From contig JAJTUQ010000005.1 of assembly GCA_021399445.1 (NCBI GenBank), positions 4,836,001 through 4,900,000 of the forward strand: a stretch of 64,000 bases of DNA, given 5' to 3'. Source of the DNA: Xylogone sp. PMI_703. Taxonomy: Eukaryota > Ascomycota > Leotiomycetes. The notes under the pieces are model-generated. The model was given only the letters and a program-made list of their open reading frames with translations. It was not told the DNA's origin and searched no databases. This document shows positions 21,812 to 34,029 of this stretch, one piece after another. Position numbers and translations under genes: made by a program. Position 1 is the first letter of the stretch. Every line of letters begins with the position of its first letter.

Positions 21812-23700
21812 TCAATTCTTCTCATCAATCTCAACAGGTGCCGGGATATGCACGATGCTATCATTGTCCTCAATATCCTTGGACACAATAACCTGCCCTT
21901 CTGGAATCTGGTTCAGGGCATCATCCTCCCTGTCGAGTTGCTGATACTGGAACCAAAAGATCACGCCACCAATGAAGCTGAGAACAGCCATGGATCCGTA
22001 GTTCCAAACCAAAAGTGGATCAGCGGACAGGGAGACGAAGGCTTCGCCGATAGCAGCGGAGATGGCAGACATGAAGAGCGCGACGGCCTGGACCATGGAT
22101 CGCATGTTCCTTGGGGCTTTGGAGAAGGCATACTCGAGGGAAGTGATTGAAGCGAAGATTTCTGAAATGGCAAGGAGGACGTAGGAACCAGTTTGTGCCC
22201 AGACATTGATTTCAACTGGGGGACAGCTTGTTTCTCCATCGCCGCCAAGGGAAGCTGGGAGGATGCCAGCAGCGTGGGTACCACAGACAGATTTCTTGTA
22301 GATGTAGACCTGGATAATGGTGGCCCAGATCATGGCAGCTGAACCAGTGAAGAATCCCAGAGTGATCTTCTTGATAGGGGAGAAGTTGATGCGCATCTTT
22401 CGGAGGAATGGGTAGAGGAATAAGTCGCAGATGGGGATCAAGATGATGAGAGCGAATGGATCGAGATTAGAGAGGATATCGTTGGGGAGGCCATTGAGCT
22501 TCATGACGGCTGCTTGTGAGGTGAGGTTGTTGTTGAGTTGATTATAGGTGATCCAGTAGAGTGGGTACCAGCAGAAGACAGAGCAGGCTGCGAAACCGCG
22601 ACGGACTTCATCAACCCAGTTATCATCGAATGTCATCCAGGATGGTCGCTCGGATGGAGAGATATTAGATGGCTTAGACACTTCCCAGAAGGTGCCATCG
22701 TTGATTCGTCTCCATGATGCTACTGGGTTGAGGGACAGACGGCCCTTGAAGCCATTCAGCCAGATGCGCATAGCTTTGCCAAGAACGGAGCCTTGTGGTG
22801 GAGTACGCTTGTATTTGTCACGGCCATACCACATGACCAATGGACAAACGCAGAGAAGGATGGTGGGAAGAAGGTAAGAGAGCCAAAAGCCAACATATTT
22901 CTCCGCGTAGACCATGCCGATTTGGCCGATTAGAGCACCAACGTTGATGAAGAGGTAGAAATAATGGTAGATTCTACTGGTAGTGATAGCTGGATCGAGG
23001 ATGACACGTTCACCACTTGGAAGGGTACGGACAATCATCTTCGACAGAGGGATCTGCTCGACAATTAATGGCGAGATGTTGGGCTTGAAGGAACCAGTTC
23101 CGACGCCCATGATGATTAGACCGACAATGAAAGTACCAAGAGAGCTGTGAGGCTTGGTGATTACTGGTGGGATAGCTGCGATGACAATAAGGATATGACC
23201 GAAAATAGCGATGGCGAGCGCAAGACAGATTGTCCTGTAGCGGCCAAGATGAGCGTCTGCAACATAGGCACCGAAAAGTGGCATAAGGTAGACCCAGAAC
23301 TGATTGAAAGTTCCAATTCCAGTAGAAGCTTGTTGGCCCATGTTCAAGGCCCCGGATTGGCCGTTGGTGAAACCAGCACCAGTACGGGACCCAGTTGGAA
23401 GTGGTTGTTGAATGAAGTTGGTGACTGAAATTGGTTTAGCATGAGTATATAATAGAGGGTGATCCATTGAGTCATAAACTTACACACAACGGTGGTTCCG
23501 TAATACGAGAAACGTTCGGCCAGCTCAACAAAAGCAATGGTATAGACTGACAAAGGGATCTTCTCCGCAACTCTTCGGAGAGTACGGAATTCCTCCTCGG
23601 TAGGAAGCTCTTCATTTTCATAAGTGAGGGCTAGCTCAGGCTGAACGATCTCAGAGAGATCCTTAGCCCCTATTGGGGCATTCTCAAGATTGGTAGCCAT
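21812..23700 (-). CDS. PTR2: PTR2-type proton/peptide symporter
   Basis: Two exons (23700-23484 and 23424-21812) encode 609 residues. The 59-nt intron has GTAAGT/TTTCAG boundaries. The product is a POT/PTR-family plasma-membrane transporter that imports di- and tripeptides with protons. Motifs include FVELAERFSYYG, the family's first signature with the ExxER-like element, the second signature GTGSFKPNISPLIVEQ, and YFYLFINVGALIG. About 12 hydrophobic segments are present, and the long loop in the middle of the protein is typical of fungal PTR2. The N-terminus is acidic and cytosolic. Fungal PTR2 genes are often controlled by nitrogen source and amino acids, but I see no diagnostic promoter element. 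It diverges from the dehydrogenase gene across 2.9 kb. Confidence 0.93.
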
Positions 23701-26625
23701 CTTGGATGCTAGAAACTAGGTTGTGATACTAGATCTTCACCTTAAATTTGGCCTGCTGGTTGGGGAAGTAGGACTTTTCTGGAGAAGAAAAGAGGAGAGG
23801 GGGAGGGGAAAGAGGAAGAGCTATATAACATGATTACGGGGTTGCGTGAGATGCCTCTGCCGGAAGGTTCAACCCTCATGATTGCCCAAGCGTCGAGAGC
23901 TAAACGGCACTCCAGATCGCAACCGCTCGATTCAACATCCGGAATCGGACTCACCTAGCTTTAATTCTCTTATCTCTCACGTTCTCTCCAATAGGAGCAT
24001 TTGCCTGCTCGGACTGGCCATGCTTGTCAGACACAAAAACGTGGAGGCCATGGATGGCGAGAGGCGCTTAGCGCAAATGTCCGCGACAAGGTTCGAGGAG
24101 ACCACTCCAGCCACTTTGATAGGGGATTTGATCCGTGACGCTACTGCCTCGTTCCGCGTCTAACACACTGACACGGTAGTGGGAGGCGAGAACAGGCGGC
24201 ATTTGCTGCCGCAAGCAGTGAGATTTGCCGGCGGAACTGATTCTGATTGGCCGATCTGACATCTGGATCTGTCTTGAGGTCTCGAATCAGAGCTGCGGAT
24301 TTGCCACTGTGCCTCACGCCTTACCAGATGCAGTCTGGCCATCGGAGAAAAAATCTTCTAGAATGCCGCTAGACGCATCGAAGTCTGCTAGGGCAAGTCT
24401 TCGCTACGGCCACTCTAATCGAACAGCTGCTGGCTGCTCAATTCGTCCACTGCAAACAAAAGATCAATTACTGAAAATTTTAATCTGGCGTCTACTTGAA
24501 ATGTGTCAATCTAGCTCGAGTGATCGCCACGAACGTTCCAGCCCCGTTGAGTCAGTAGCGTGGTCTATAGTGCGGTCAGTGTGAATACAGTTAGGTAATG
24601 GAGATCCGCCTGAATGGATCTCATTCCGTTGCTTGCAGCGTCACGGCCTATCGCTGAACTGCGCAGCAGATCTAGGCCCAGCTATTTCAAACAGATCCAG
24701 GAACGACCCCACAATGAATAGCAGGCGATGTATCTAACGGACAGGGTTATTCTTTTTCTCCCAATCAGTTGTGGGATATTGCTTCGCCTTGCAGAATCAA
24801 TCCCCACACCAAGTTGAGATCGAGTTGAGGCATGTCAGTCAATATCCCTAGACTTCACGTGGAAGCGTATCGTTCGAGAGTAAACTCAACAGCACCGCCA
24901 GTACCAATGTGTCTACTTTCTTTGACTACATCTTTGAAGAAACAGAGTCATTGGGGAAAGGGTAAAACCCTAGTTGCTGCTCTATATATGTCGGGGGAGG
25001 CAACTTTGGAAAGTCTTCTCAGTCGGTAATCTGTTAAAGAGCCACCACCATTTGCAAGAGATGATTCAGAAACTCTGCGGCTACACCCGGTGATACGAAA
25101 GCGGCGTCCTCTCTGTCATTATCTCGGGAGTCTTGTACACCAAATAGTAAGGTAACGAGGGTAGCAATGATGCCGAAGTCCATTTCAACTGAGCTCAAAG
25201 CCATCTCGCAGCTAATGTGTGTTGGATAGCGTTGTTGAGACGATGTTTGCATTTATTGGACAGCTCATGAATTAGTTACGTTATAAGCTTGCTGTTGAGG
25301 GTCCACCTCGAGCATGCACTGTTTCTGTTTCTGCCTCTGCCCGCCTCCTAGGAAAAAGCGGATACTCTTTCTTTGTTGACATTATCCGGGATTCGAAATA
25401 GTAATAAGATAAAATAAGAATTGCGATGTCGGATCAACAATAATCCCACAATTTGAATGAGAAAACGATGTTTCAGGATGTGAGGAAAGGGACCATGTGT
25501 GGGTCAAAAACCAATTGACACGTGCGACGGAATCGAGGGCTATGTGCTATATACCCTCGAATTTCAGCGTGACAAACGAAAGAAATAAAAGAAAAATAGC
25601 AAATGAAGTAGAATGGAGAACAAAATTAATTAGACGTACCTTATCGCCGACTAGACGCCAAACCACCTATTCAAGGAGTGACAAATCCGGTATATTGCCG
25701 TGCTGCAAGCATTTCCGGTATATGCCCGCGTTGCAGGCCCTTCAGCTCGAAGCCACTGCCCGATTTCAAGCCCAGGTAAACGCAGTCATAGCATGCGGAA
25801 ATTGCAATTCCATCTCCGAAAATGTATATCGAAAGCTGTCCAGCCCAGCGCTCTCTGCGAGCTAAACAAGCAAAATAAGGACCCAAAGTTGGATTGGTGT
25901 AGTATACAGCCAATTTAGTCATAGGGAGCTTGCAAGATCCGGCAGTTTTCGAAGATTCCTATCTCCAACATCCAAATAAGGTTTCTGTGTAACTTACCGA
26001 AATAGGAATCGCATCCGCGTAAGGTGCAATTGTTCTACTGTATCTCCGGCCCGTCCTCCTTCCGTATATCCAGTGTTGCCAGGGTTATCCATTCATCCCA
26101 GACAGCTGTGAGGGACTTTCAATAGCAACAATTATGCATAGCATTTCCCATCTGTAAAGATAATAGTCCTGTGCGTGTAAGTGAGTTTTATGGTATGAGC
26201 AGTTGTTAGCTCGAGGGATTTCGGAACACCGAACGTCCGTGAGAAACGCCCGGCATTGTCTTCAAACTAACTCCGCGCGGCGCAGTCATATAATTAGAAC
26301 GCTTTAGTTCTCCTTGAATTATGTGCACTTCAATGGCAGGGAGATTTGTAAAAATGATAATCCGTCCCCGGAGGTAAAGATGATGGGTTACCTCCGGTGG
26401 CGATCCAAAGGCAGGCAGGTCTACGCAATCTCAATGTAGGAATCATGAGGCAGATTGTTTAGATGATCAGCTACAAAAGTAAACATCGCCTGAGGGACGG
26501 AAATATTCTCGCTACCTATAAAATACAAGTAGATGGCTCAATATATTCTATCATTAATATTTCTTTTGATTTGATACCACAGAAACCATCCCACAGCTAT
26601 CCATAACTATTATAATCTTAGCAAT
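23701..26625. other. long divergent intergenic region
   Basis: No convincing gene in 2.9 kb between the peptide transporter (leftward) and the dehydrogenase (rightward). Open frames are short and overlap on both strands. The last 100 bases before 26626 are A/T-rich with a CTATAAAA element at 26517-26524, about 102 bases before the dehydrogenase ATG, a plausible TATA box. Confidence 0.55.
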
Positions 26626-27759
26626 ATGCCGTCTACTTTTTCAGCCATATTCCCACCCGCTCCGACGTTCACTGAATCCTCCGTCCCCGACCTCTCCTCT
26701 AAAGTTCATATAGTAACCGGTGCAGCATCAGGCGTCGGATATGAAACAGCTAGGATCCTTTACCAGAAAGGAGGGGTGGTATACATTGCCGCTAGGTCAA
26801 ATGCCAGATGTAATGAGGCAATCGAGAGAATAAAGGCTCAGACTAGTGGGATTAAAACAACTGGCAGGCTCGAAGCTCTCGTTCTGGATTTAACAGATCT
26901 CGCAAGTGTGAAAACCGCTGCGCAAGAATTCCTGGAAAAGGAGTCCAGACTAGATTTGTTGATTCATAATGCAGGAGTTATGACTCCTCCAAAAGGATCG
27001 AAGACCAAAGATGTGAGTAGTGGCTTAAGTGAAAGATTCAATTGCTAATGTTGAGTAGGGCTACGACCTTGAAATGGCAACTAACTGTCTTGGACCGTAT
27101 CTCTTCACTGTGCTCCTGGAGCCCATCTTGCGGCGTACGGCACTTAGTGTTACGCCTCGAAAGTTCGGATCTGTGCGAATAGTATGGGTCGTCTCTCTTT
27201 TACAACTTGGTAGTCCTAAAAATGGAATGGACTTCGATGCAACTGGGACGCCTATTATCCGAGGGAATGCAATGGAGAATTATATGCAGACTAAAGTCGG
27301 TGGAGCGTGGCTGGCTAATGAGTTTGCAGAGAGGCTAGGTGGTGACGGGATTATTAGCGTCGTAAGCTACGTAAATCTGTCATTATCCACGCGGAACTGA
27401 TCTCTGTCTAGTCCGTCCATCCTGGCCTTATGAGGACCGAATTGCAAAGAAATTTTCCATGGATCGGCCGTGCCATAATGGTAAGTCACAGTTATAGTGA
27501 CGGGAGGCGTGGCTAACAGACTTATCAGAAAGTGATTTTTAAACCCCCAGTCTATGGTGCATATTCGGAATTATATTCTAGCTTCTCCCCCGACCTGACC
27601 GAAAAGCACAATGGAGGATATATCATGGCATGGGGAAGGATAGCTGCTGTCCCTGCCGAAGTCTCCAAGGGAATCAAGAGTGTGGCCGAAGGTGGATCCG
27701 GAAGAGCAAAGAAGTTCGTTGAATATTTAGATCGGGAAATAGCTAGTTACCTTAAATAG
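26626..27759 (+). CDS. short-chain dehydrogenase/reductase
   Basis: Four exons (26626-27012, 27059-27361, 27412-27480, 27529-27759) encode 329 residues. It is a classical NAD(P)-dependent SDR of the retinol-dehydrogenase/WW-oxidoreductase-like group common in fungi. The cofactor loop TGAASGVG is at residues 32-39, followed by the ARSN turn, DLTDLASV, the HNAGV strand and the catalytic YxxxK as YMQTK. The position usually occupied by the catalytic Ser reads VWVVSLLQLG, with a Ser present but in an unusual context. The VHPGLMRTE motif after the active site is typical. The substrate cannot be predicted. The gene ends 36 bases from the end of the oppositely oriented Zn2Cys6 regulator, a possible functional pair. 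Confidence 0.85.
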
Positions 27760-27795
27760 TGTATAAGTAATACCGCCAGAGCGAAGTGGTCTGTC

Positions 27796-30449
27796 TCACT
27801 GCAAAGGGTTTAAATCAGAAAAATTATAATAATCTTCAGCCCCGATTATATCTGCTGGTTGATACGGATATGACGTGTTCGAGGGTGGATGCAACCGCAT
27901 CTCATTATCGAAAGTTTGCTGTCGACAAGTTAGACTACTTCTTACAAAACTTGCTTTACATGCTAAAATTCATAACGTTTTGCGGTGACCTACCCAATCA
28001 AAATTGTTCGCGGCATCCAGAATTGACCCGATAGGTTCTTGTGCATTCCATGCGGTGCCACCAACATCGGAGGGTTCATATTGTGTACTTGGATCAGAGG
28101 AGGGCGTGCTATCTGGGGATGTCTGAGATACCCATAGTTTATCTAATCCACTTTGGTTGGATAGAGGCATCGTTGCCAAGCGGTCTAAGAACTGTAAGCT
28201 ACAAGACAGGAGAATGTACAGAAAAGACAAACCGGATAAAGACAAGTGAGATATGAAAATATCTTTGTCTTTATTCATGGGCCGTTGCATACAGTCGTAC
28301 ACAGCTTGTACCTCCCCTGGTAATTGTGATTCCAGAGAGCCCTGATGAACCTTTTTAATCATAGCTCCAAGCACTTCATACGACCTCTTGGATTCGCCTG
28401 ACTGAGCCGTTGTTTCTTTCCAGATAAAATGTGACCTCTCGAGAGCCTTGATCATTTCGTTGTACTGGACTTTTTCTGAATCCTCCACTAGGGCGCCGCT
28501 GGAATATTTTTCTTTGATGTGAACAATATTCAGATATATGATCATAGCAGCAAGGAGAAAATCATGGACAGAGAGTGAAGAATTGAACCAACTATGGCGC
28601 GATAATATTCCGCTGCCTTGGATTGCTTCATACATGTCGGATTGATAGCTCAACAGGCAGAAGGAAGATTCCAAGCAGGCATTTCGGGAGTATTTGTAGT
28701 TTGGATTAGTTTCATCCATTAACATGTACCTTCTGTGAAGAACGCAACGACTTTTATTGTATAAAAGCGCAATACTGTATCGTTGGATAATGAGCTCGGG
28801 GGGATCGATAACTGATTGATCTAGTGCCCGAATGCGCAAGAACGATGGAACATGGGCATATGCATCATCTAGAAGCCTATCAACTCTCATAACTTTTTCG
28901 TAGCTGGGTAAGTTCAGGAGATTGGCCTGCATAGCAATCTCACCGAACACTTCAGCAACCCTTCCTTTCGCTATTGTATATGACAGGGCAGTTCTCTCTT
29001 CTTCCGGCCTGGATGGCGGTAGTTCAATTGAATCCTCATCAAAATCCGTATCCAGAAGATTTCTTGGGTAGAGTGTATCACTCTCAACCGCATTGATCAT
29101 GGATGGTAGCCCAATATGAAAACTAGACAGCAAGTCAATTTGCATTATAACCTGCCACATGCGCCTGCGCATCTCGCCCTGGTATGGAGTAATGTCACCT
29201 CCAACCTTCGTAGGGTCTCGGTGGAGTCCCATTCGTAAAGCTAAGCGGACGGCGGCTCCGATAAATAAGTAACAGCTAACCAAGTCCTCTTTGCTAACGA
29301 TAAACTCAACCTCTGAGTAAAGTATGAAAGCTTCAAGTGTATATGGCCCGGGCTTGGTATACTCGGACAGGATAAGGCACTTTGCACAACATGTTCTGTA
29401 AGCACGCACTACTTCATCAGGCGTGCCCCGAGTATCTATGGGTTCTTGACGAGCAGTTATTGATCCAAACGCAGCAAGACACATCATGCCATATAGGATA
29501 CCTATCCACACAGTTGGAGTGCTATCTGGATCTGCCCAAAATCTTTTATACTATAAGAGGTCAACAGAGAATTGATACGGGAATTAACATAAACACGGAC
29601 CTGTCTCTGAAATGCAGGGCGGTGGGTGATATGTAGGGCTGGGCTTGTAGAGTTGAAATATCTCGACACATATCGATCAACAACATGTCGCGGAGGTAAG
29701 AATGCTAATATATCCTCTCTCGTAGAAGGAATTGCAGTGTTGAATAACAAAGATGACCCCGAAATGTCATCAACACTCTGCGGAGACTCACTAGGCTCAG
29801 TTTCCTCAGAATTGCAATAAGCCTTCATCTCTTCAATCTGTAGTTATGTTTAACTCCGTTATATCCGACAGTGGAAAAGTAAAACTCACATCTTCCAGAA
29901 TTGCAGCCCAGTGAGTAGCGCCCACGTAAGTTGTCTCCTTTGAACTAGAAAGGACCTGGCCGGACGTGACCTGTGCAGGTTCACTTTGTGCGGGATCAGG
30001 CGTGACTTTGGGATGTTTGTAGTGAGTATCAACTTTAATGGGGTCTGTAACCGATACAGATGACGTTTGATCAGGGTTTGCAGCAGTGGACTGGTTCATC
30101 TCAAAAGAAATAGATTCAGGAGGAACTTGGCCTGACATAACATTCTTAACCAGGCTCTCGAGATGGATGAGCCTTTTCTGCATGCTCATCGGTGGCTTTT
30201 TCCGAGGTGCAGGCGGAGGAAAATGGCATGTTGAAGCCTTATCTCTTCTCATGCACTGCCCACAAGGCTGGTTGCGGTCACATTTGAGTCTGAGGCGGTT
30301 AGATTATGCTAACTCGCAGTGATTGCTATATGCTCCACATACTTGGCTTGTCGGCAATACACACATGAGAGCTGACTTCTATTTCGCTTTTGAGTTGGTT
30401 TGGATATTGAGTTTCCAACACCTTTACTGTCGGGACTGAGCTCAGACAT
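27796..30449 (-). CDS. Zn2Cys6 fungal-specific transcription factor
   Basis: Five exons (30449-30343, 30289-29890, 29837-29601, 29550-27994, 27918-27796) encode 807 residues. The zinc cluster uses C29, C32, C39, C45, C48 and C57 (spacing 2-6-5-2-8) and is followed by a basic linker and a short coiled coil (MQKRLIHLESLVKNV). An intron splits the cluster after the second Cys, as in many relatives. The middle holds the fungal-specific regulatory domain, with GAAVRLALRMGLHRDP and RRRMWQVIMQIDLLSSFHIG. The C-terminus ends after a DW-containing acidic segment, using a last intron with GTAGGT donor and a CTAAC branch point. Residues encoded near 28190-28270 are unusually hydrophobic and could be a retained in-frame intron. 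Target genes are unknown; the neighbouring dehydrogenase is an obvious candidate. Confidence 0.85.
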
Positions 30450-30760
30450 AGTTGATGAAATAGCTCAATGGAAAAGCTGGTCCAATGCAAGGATTAAGAA
30501 TTACCTCTTAGTAAAGACGGAGAAATAACTTTCAAGCTTACGAGGTATCGGATCAAACACAAGGTTGGCGGCAGAGGCTTCTGCAGCATTCGTAAACCCA
30601 CCTAACTCCGACAGGGATTATGATTGGATAGAATGCAGCATTTCCAGCTTAGGCTAATAATCACTTGCCGTAAATACAAAGAGGCATGTACCGTATTAAA
30701 CTACATAAGAAAATTATGAACACGATTTGCACAGCTTTTATTGTTTTCTAAATTAGAAAT
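30450..30760. other. short intergenic stretch
   Basis: Upstream region of the transcription factor gene and the 3' end of the TFIIIC gene, both on the minus strand. I see no other feature. Confidence 0.6.
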
Positions 30761-32890
30761 CTATCGTATAGAGGGATCAATGACGTCCTCTTCACCTTCA
30801 TCATCCTCCACATCAGATTCCTCCAGACTGTCATCAGTATCTTCTCCATCCGTGCTTATCTCATCCCCTGCTACACCATTCCGGTTGCTTGTTGAATTGC
30901 CCTTAAAAGAAATTTCTTCTCCATCATTATGCGTCCTTTCATCTTGTAAATTCCCCGGAGATACTTTGCTGATGTTTCGAGCACCACCTCCTCGCTCTTT
31001 TCCGGCCTTGGCAGTACTCCCTTTTGTGACATTTTTGGATCTTCGAAATCTGTCTCTTCTCTTCTCTTTCTTGGATTTCTTCCGAATCGTTCCACTGGGT
31101 ACCAATTCCGGAATACCGAGGTTCTTTAGCTTTTCAACTTCCTCTTCGGTCAAGCGTACGTCTGGCACCGGAACATGTATAACTCTCTTGTCCACCTGAT
31201 CCGGAATTTTTAATGCCGCCGCAAAGTCGTCATCAGTCAGTGTCTTTTGGACTCTTATAGCCATCAATTTTGTTCTCATAATGGCTTTGACTTTGGCCCA
31301 TCTCCCATTGCAAAACCATCCATCAGTGGTATTGTTCTCACATTTGTCTCGTAGAGGAGCAGTGGCAATAAGATTAGCGAGGAGAGGATCGGTAATGTCA
31401 CAAGCTTGCCAGACTTTCCCATCAAGAGTGAAGGTTTTCCCGTCAAATATATGGTTAGTAGTATTATCGAGTCCTTGGAATGCTCTTCGTTTGTATTCGC
31501 TACGGATATCCTGCCACGGTGTACCTGGTGCTCTCTCTTCATCGTCGTAGACCTTAAAAAATAGTGTTTGGTATATTCGATATTTAGGATCCGTCCTAGG
31601 ATCAACACCATACTTTATGACCGCGTCCCGGAAAGGACCTGCTCTGAATTGGTACCCGATATATTGCAAAGCGATCTTGAAGAGGTATATCCCCGGCACA
31701 TCACCAACGCGATTGGCCAGAGCCCGACGTGTCCAGATAGGCCGTTCTTCTAGAACCTTTTTCAATTCGTAGACCAAAGACTGCAGCATTGGGTCATTTG
31801 GAACCGGTGATAGAGGACCATTTGGAACCTTATCAACATTAGGGGCGAGGTAAGCCATATCAACTTTTGAGGGTCGCGACTGGTTAATGAGGATATTTTC
31901 TCCGGTGGTGCTGTTAACTTCTAGTCTGATATTAGGATTTTGATGGTATCCCCAATTTTGAGGCAAAGGGTGGTCGGTGAGTGATGGTGGAGGAATAATC
32001 TCGTCATTTGGTCTCGGACCTCTACTTGGATCGAATTTGAACTCTCTTATTTTCTCAACTGATGAATGTAAGAAAGTGTAACCCGTGTAAAATGTAACAA
32101 TTTGTCTGCATACTTTTCCCATTGAAAACAGTATCCCGAAATTTTGCCATAAAGGGTCCATGAACCGTTGATTGATTAAAATCTGCGAGGGCTATCGTAC
32201 AATTAACATCAAACCACCGCTCTGCAGGAGAAAACTCTCACCTCTGAAACGATGGGTACGCTCGATTTCTGCTACAGGTTCTATTTTATAATCCCCAACA
32301 TTGTCTCTTAGGGATTGCAGTATCCTTGCGGGCCGGTCAAGTCTGGAGTGGCTGTAGAGACTACCGGTTCCTTCGGACAAAGCATGGGCGGACGGCATAG
32401 CTGAGCCGCCCTCATCGTGAAAGTCAAATGGATCTTGGCTCCCACGTTTGCGCTTCCTACCTGTCCGTTTAGGAACGGTGATTTTAAGAAGTAAATTACT
32501 GGTAGGCGCATTATGTGAAAGAACTGGTGCACATGCAGGGTCGTTGTGCCGGAGATACAAAGGTATGCATCCCTCAAGGTCTTCGGTGTCGATTATCTGC
32601 GATATATGTTAGTCTATGATCATAATAGGATACCCATATGTATGTCTGTATGTCATATGGTGTATTACTTATCATATAATCTTTATAGATGGTGGCAGGC
32701 TTGGAGATGATTCGCGCATATATGAAAAGAGTTGTTGAACCTTGCACTCAGAAAGACTAACCTCTCTTAAATTCGGGGTGCGTCCAAATGTTTTGAGCCC
32801 ATTGTCAATGTTCTTGATAACCATAGGATGTTCCACTGCAACGACTTCTCTTGACTTAACTGTATAAGCCGGCACTGTAGAAGGTGCCAT
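30761..32890 (-). CDS. TFIIIC subunit, Tfc1/GTF3C5 (tau95) family
   Basis: Four exons (32890-32762, 32596-32242, 32191-32114, 32058-30761) encode 619 residues. The product is the TFIIIC subunit that binds the A box of tRNA and 5S genes and recruits RNA polymerase III factors. The N-terminal triple-barrel dimerisation domain begins with VEHPMVIKNIDNGLKTFG and continues through IIDTEDLEGCIPLYLR. The HRFRALADFNQST junction across introns 2 and 3 is a family hallmark. The HTH region follows (RPIWTRRALANRVG, QYIGYQFRAGPFRDAVIKYG). Near residue 480 there is a basic KKSKKEKRRDRFRR tract, and the C-terminal tail is strongly acidic, as in yeast Tfc1. Intron 3 is necessary because the upstream frame continues through intron sequence. 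It diverges from the PP2A gene. Confidence 0.88.
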
Positions 32891-34029
32891 TCTGAATGTC
32901 GCGAGGTGTGAAAAAAGTTCGAGCAGAGATCAGCATCTAGAAATACACCTATCAAGTAGACCTAGTAGTGCACCATCCTTGAGTTATGTATAAGACATAA
33001 ATTGATTTTGATCCGATCTATTGGGGTCTTTCCCGTGATCTGGATTCGCGAAATCTGATTTGATTATCACCAAAGTCTATGCAGACCTTTCGTCACCTAA
33101 ATTCAGAGTCCAAGACCGAGGCCGTGCATCCCCGAGATTAAGGCATCAATTCAGGCTAGCGCAAAGCCCAAATTAAGCATCCCCTCCACGGCCCACCAGC
33201 CGTTTCAATCCAGAGTAGCTCTCACTTATCACGTTGTGTACGTGTTGAATGATCGTTGACTCCATAGACGATAGATCGAACGACCCTCCAGCTCCGTTCT
33301 GTTTGCTGCCGAAAGTTTGAGGAGCGCCGGAGGCATAGGGCGTTGACTTCTCGGCAACGTGTGTGTCCAGCTCTGGCACCCCCTTTCACCGCCCGGGGTT
33401 AACTCCACATAACTGGAAGAAAGTAATCTGTTAAGGATTACAGGACCCGGCGGCAATTGGCCTGAGTTATCCAGATCTGTGTGCGTTTCAGATATTATCC
33501 CCTTTCTACCACCCTCGTAAAGACCCTTCCCCTTGGATGCTCGCGCAGCTAACCCCGTCTGCAAATAGACCGTGACAAGCCTTGGTTGGACTCAGCAAGC
33601 TACACGGCAAGATATCGACTGCCCTCAACACGGTGATGTTCTACAAATGCTCGAACAAATCTTAACTTATCAATATTTATCTCCGTTACATTGAGTGGAC
33701 TATCGTCATCTGCCTTGCTGTGGGGTTGAGACATCAACTGACTGGTTGGACGCGTTGCGATTGACGAGTTTGGTATCGCATGTGTCTTTTCCAGCTCACA
33801 GTTGGCACTTGTACCTGTCCGCCGTGACTCTATTCATAGTTTCTTTGGATTCCGGTATTCGATTCACCATCACCCTCCGAGCGCCCACCCGGATCATAGG
33901 TTCTGGCTTAGCCATCTGGGCACACTCTCGGCTTCAAGCGTTACCTCTGTGGCATAAGAAGATTGTCGTGAAGGTCGTTTTCGATCAGTGGATACATCTA
34001 TAGCTTGCAGGATAGCCTGATTGCACAAC
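32891..34029. other. divergent promoter region
   Basis: Shared upstream DNA of the TFIIIC subunit (leftward) and the PP2A subunit (rightward). No further gene is supported. Several ATGs occur between 33600 and 34000, so if the PP2A leader is long it would contain upstream ORFs. Confidence 0.6.

Noticed and set aside
30741..31199. Ser/Pro-rich plus-strand frame of 152 codons
   Set aside because: It is antisense to the acidic tail of the TFIIIC subunit.
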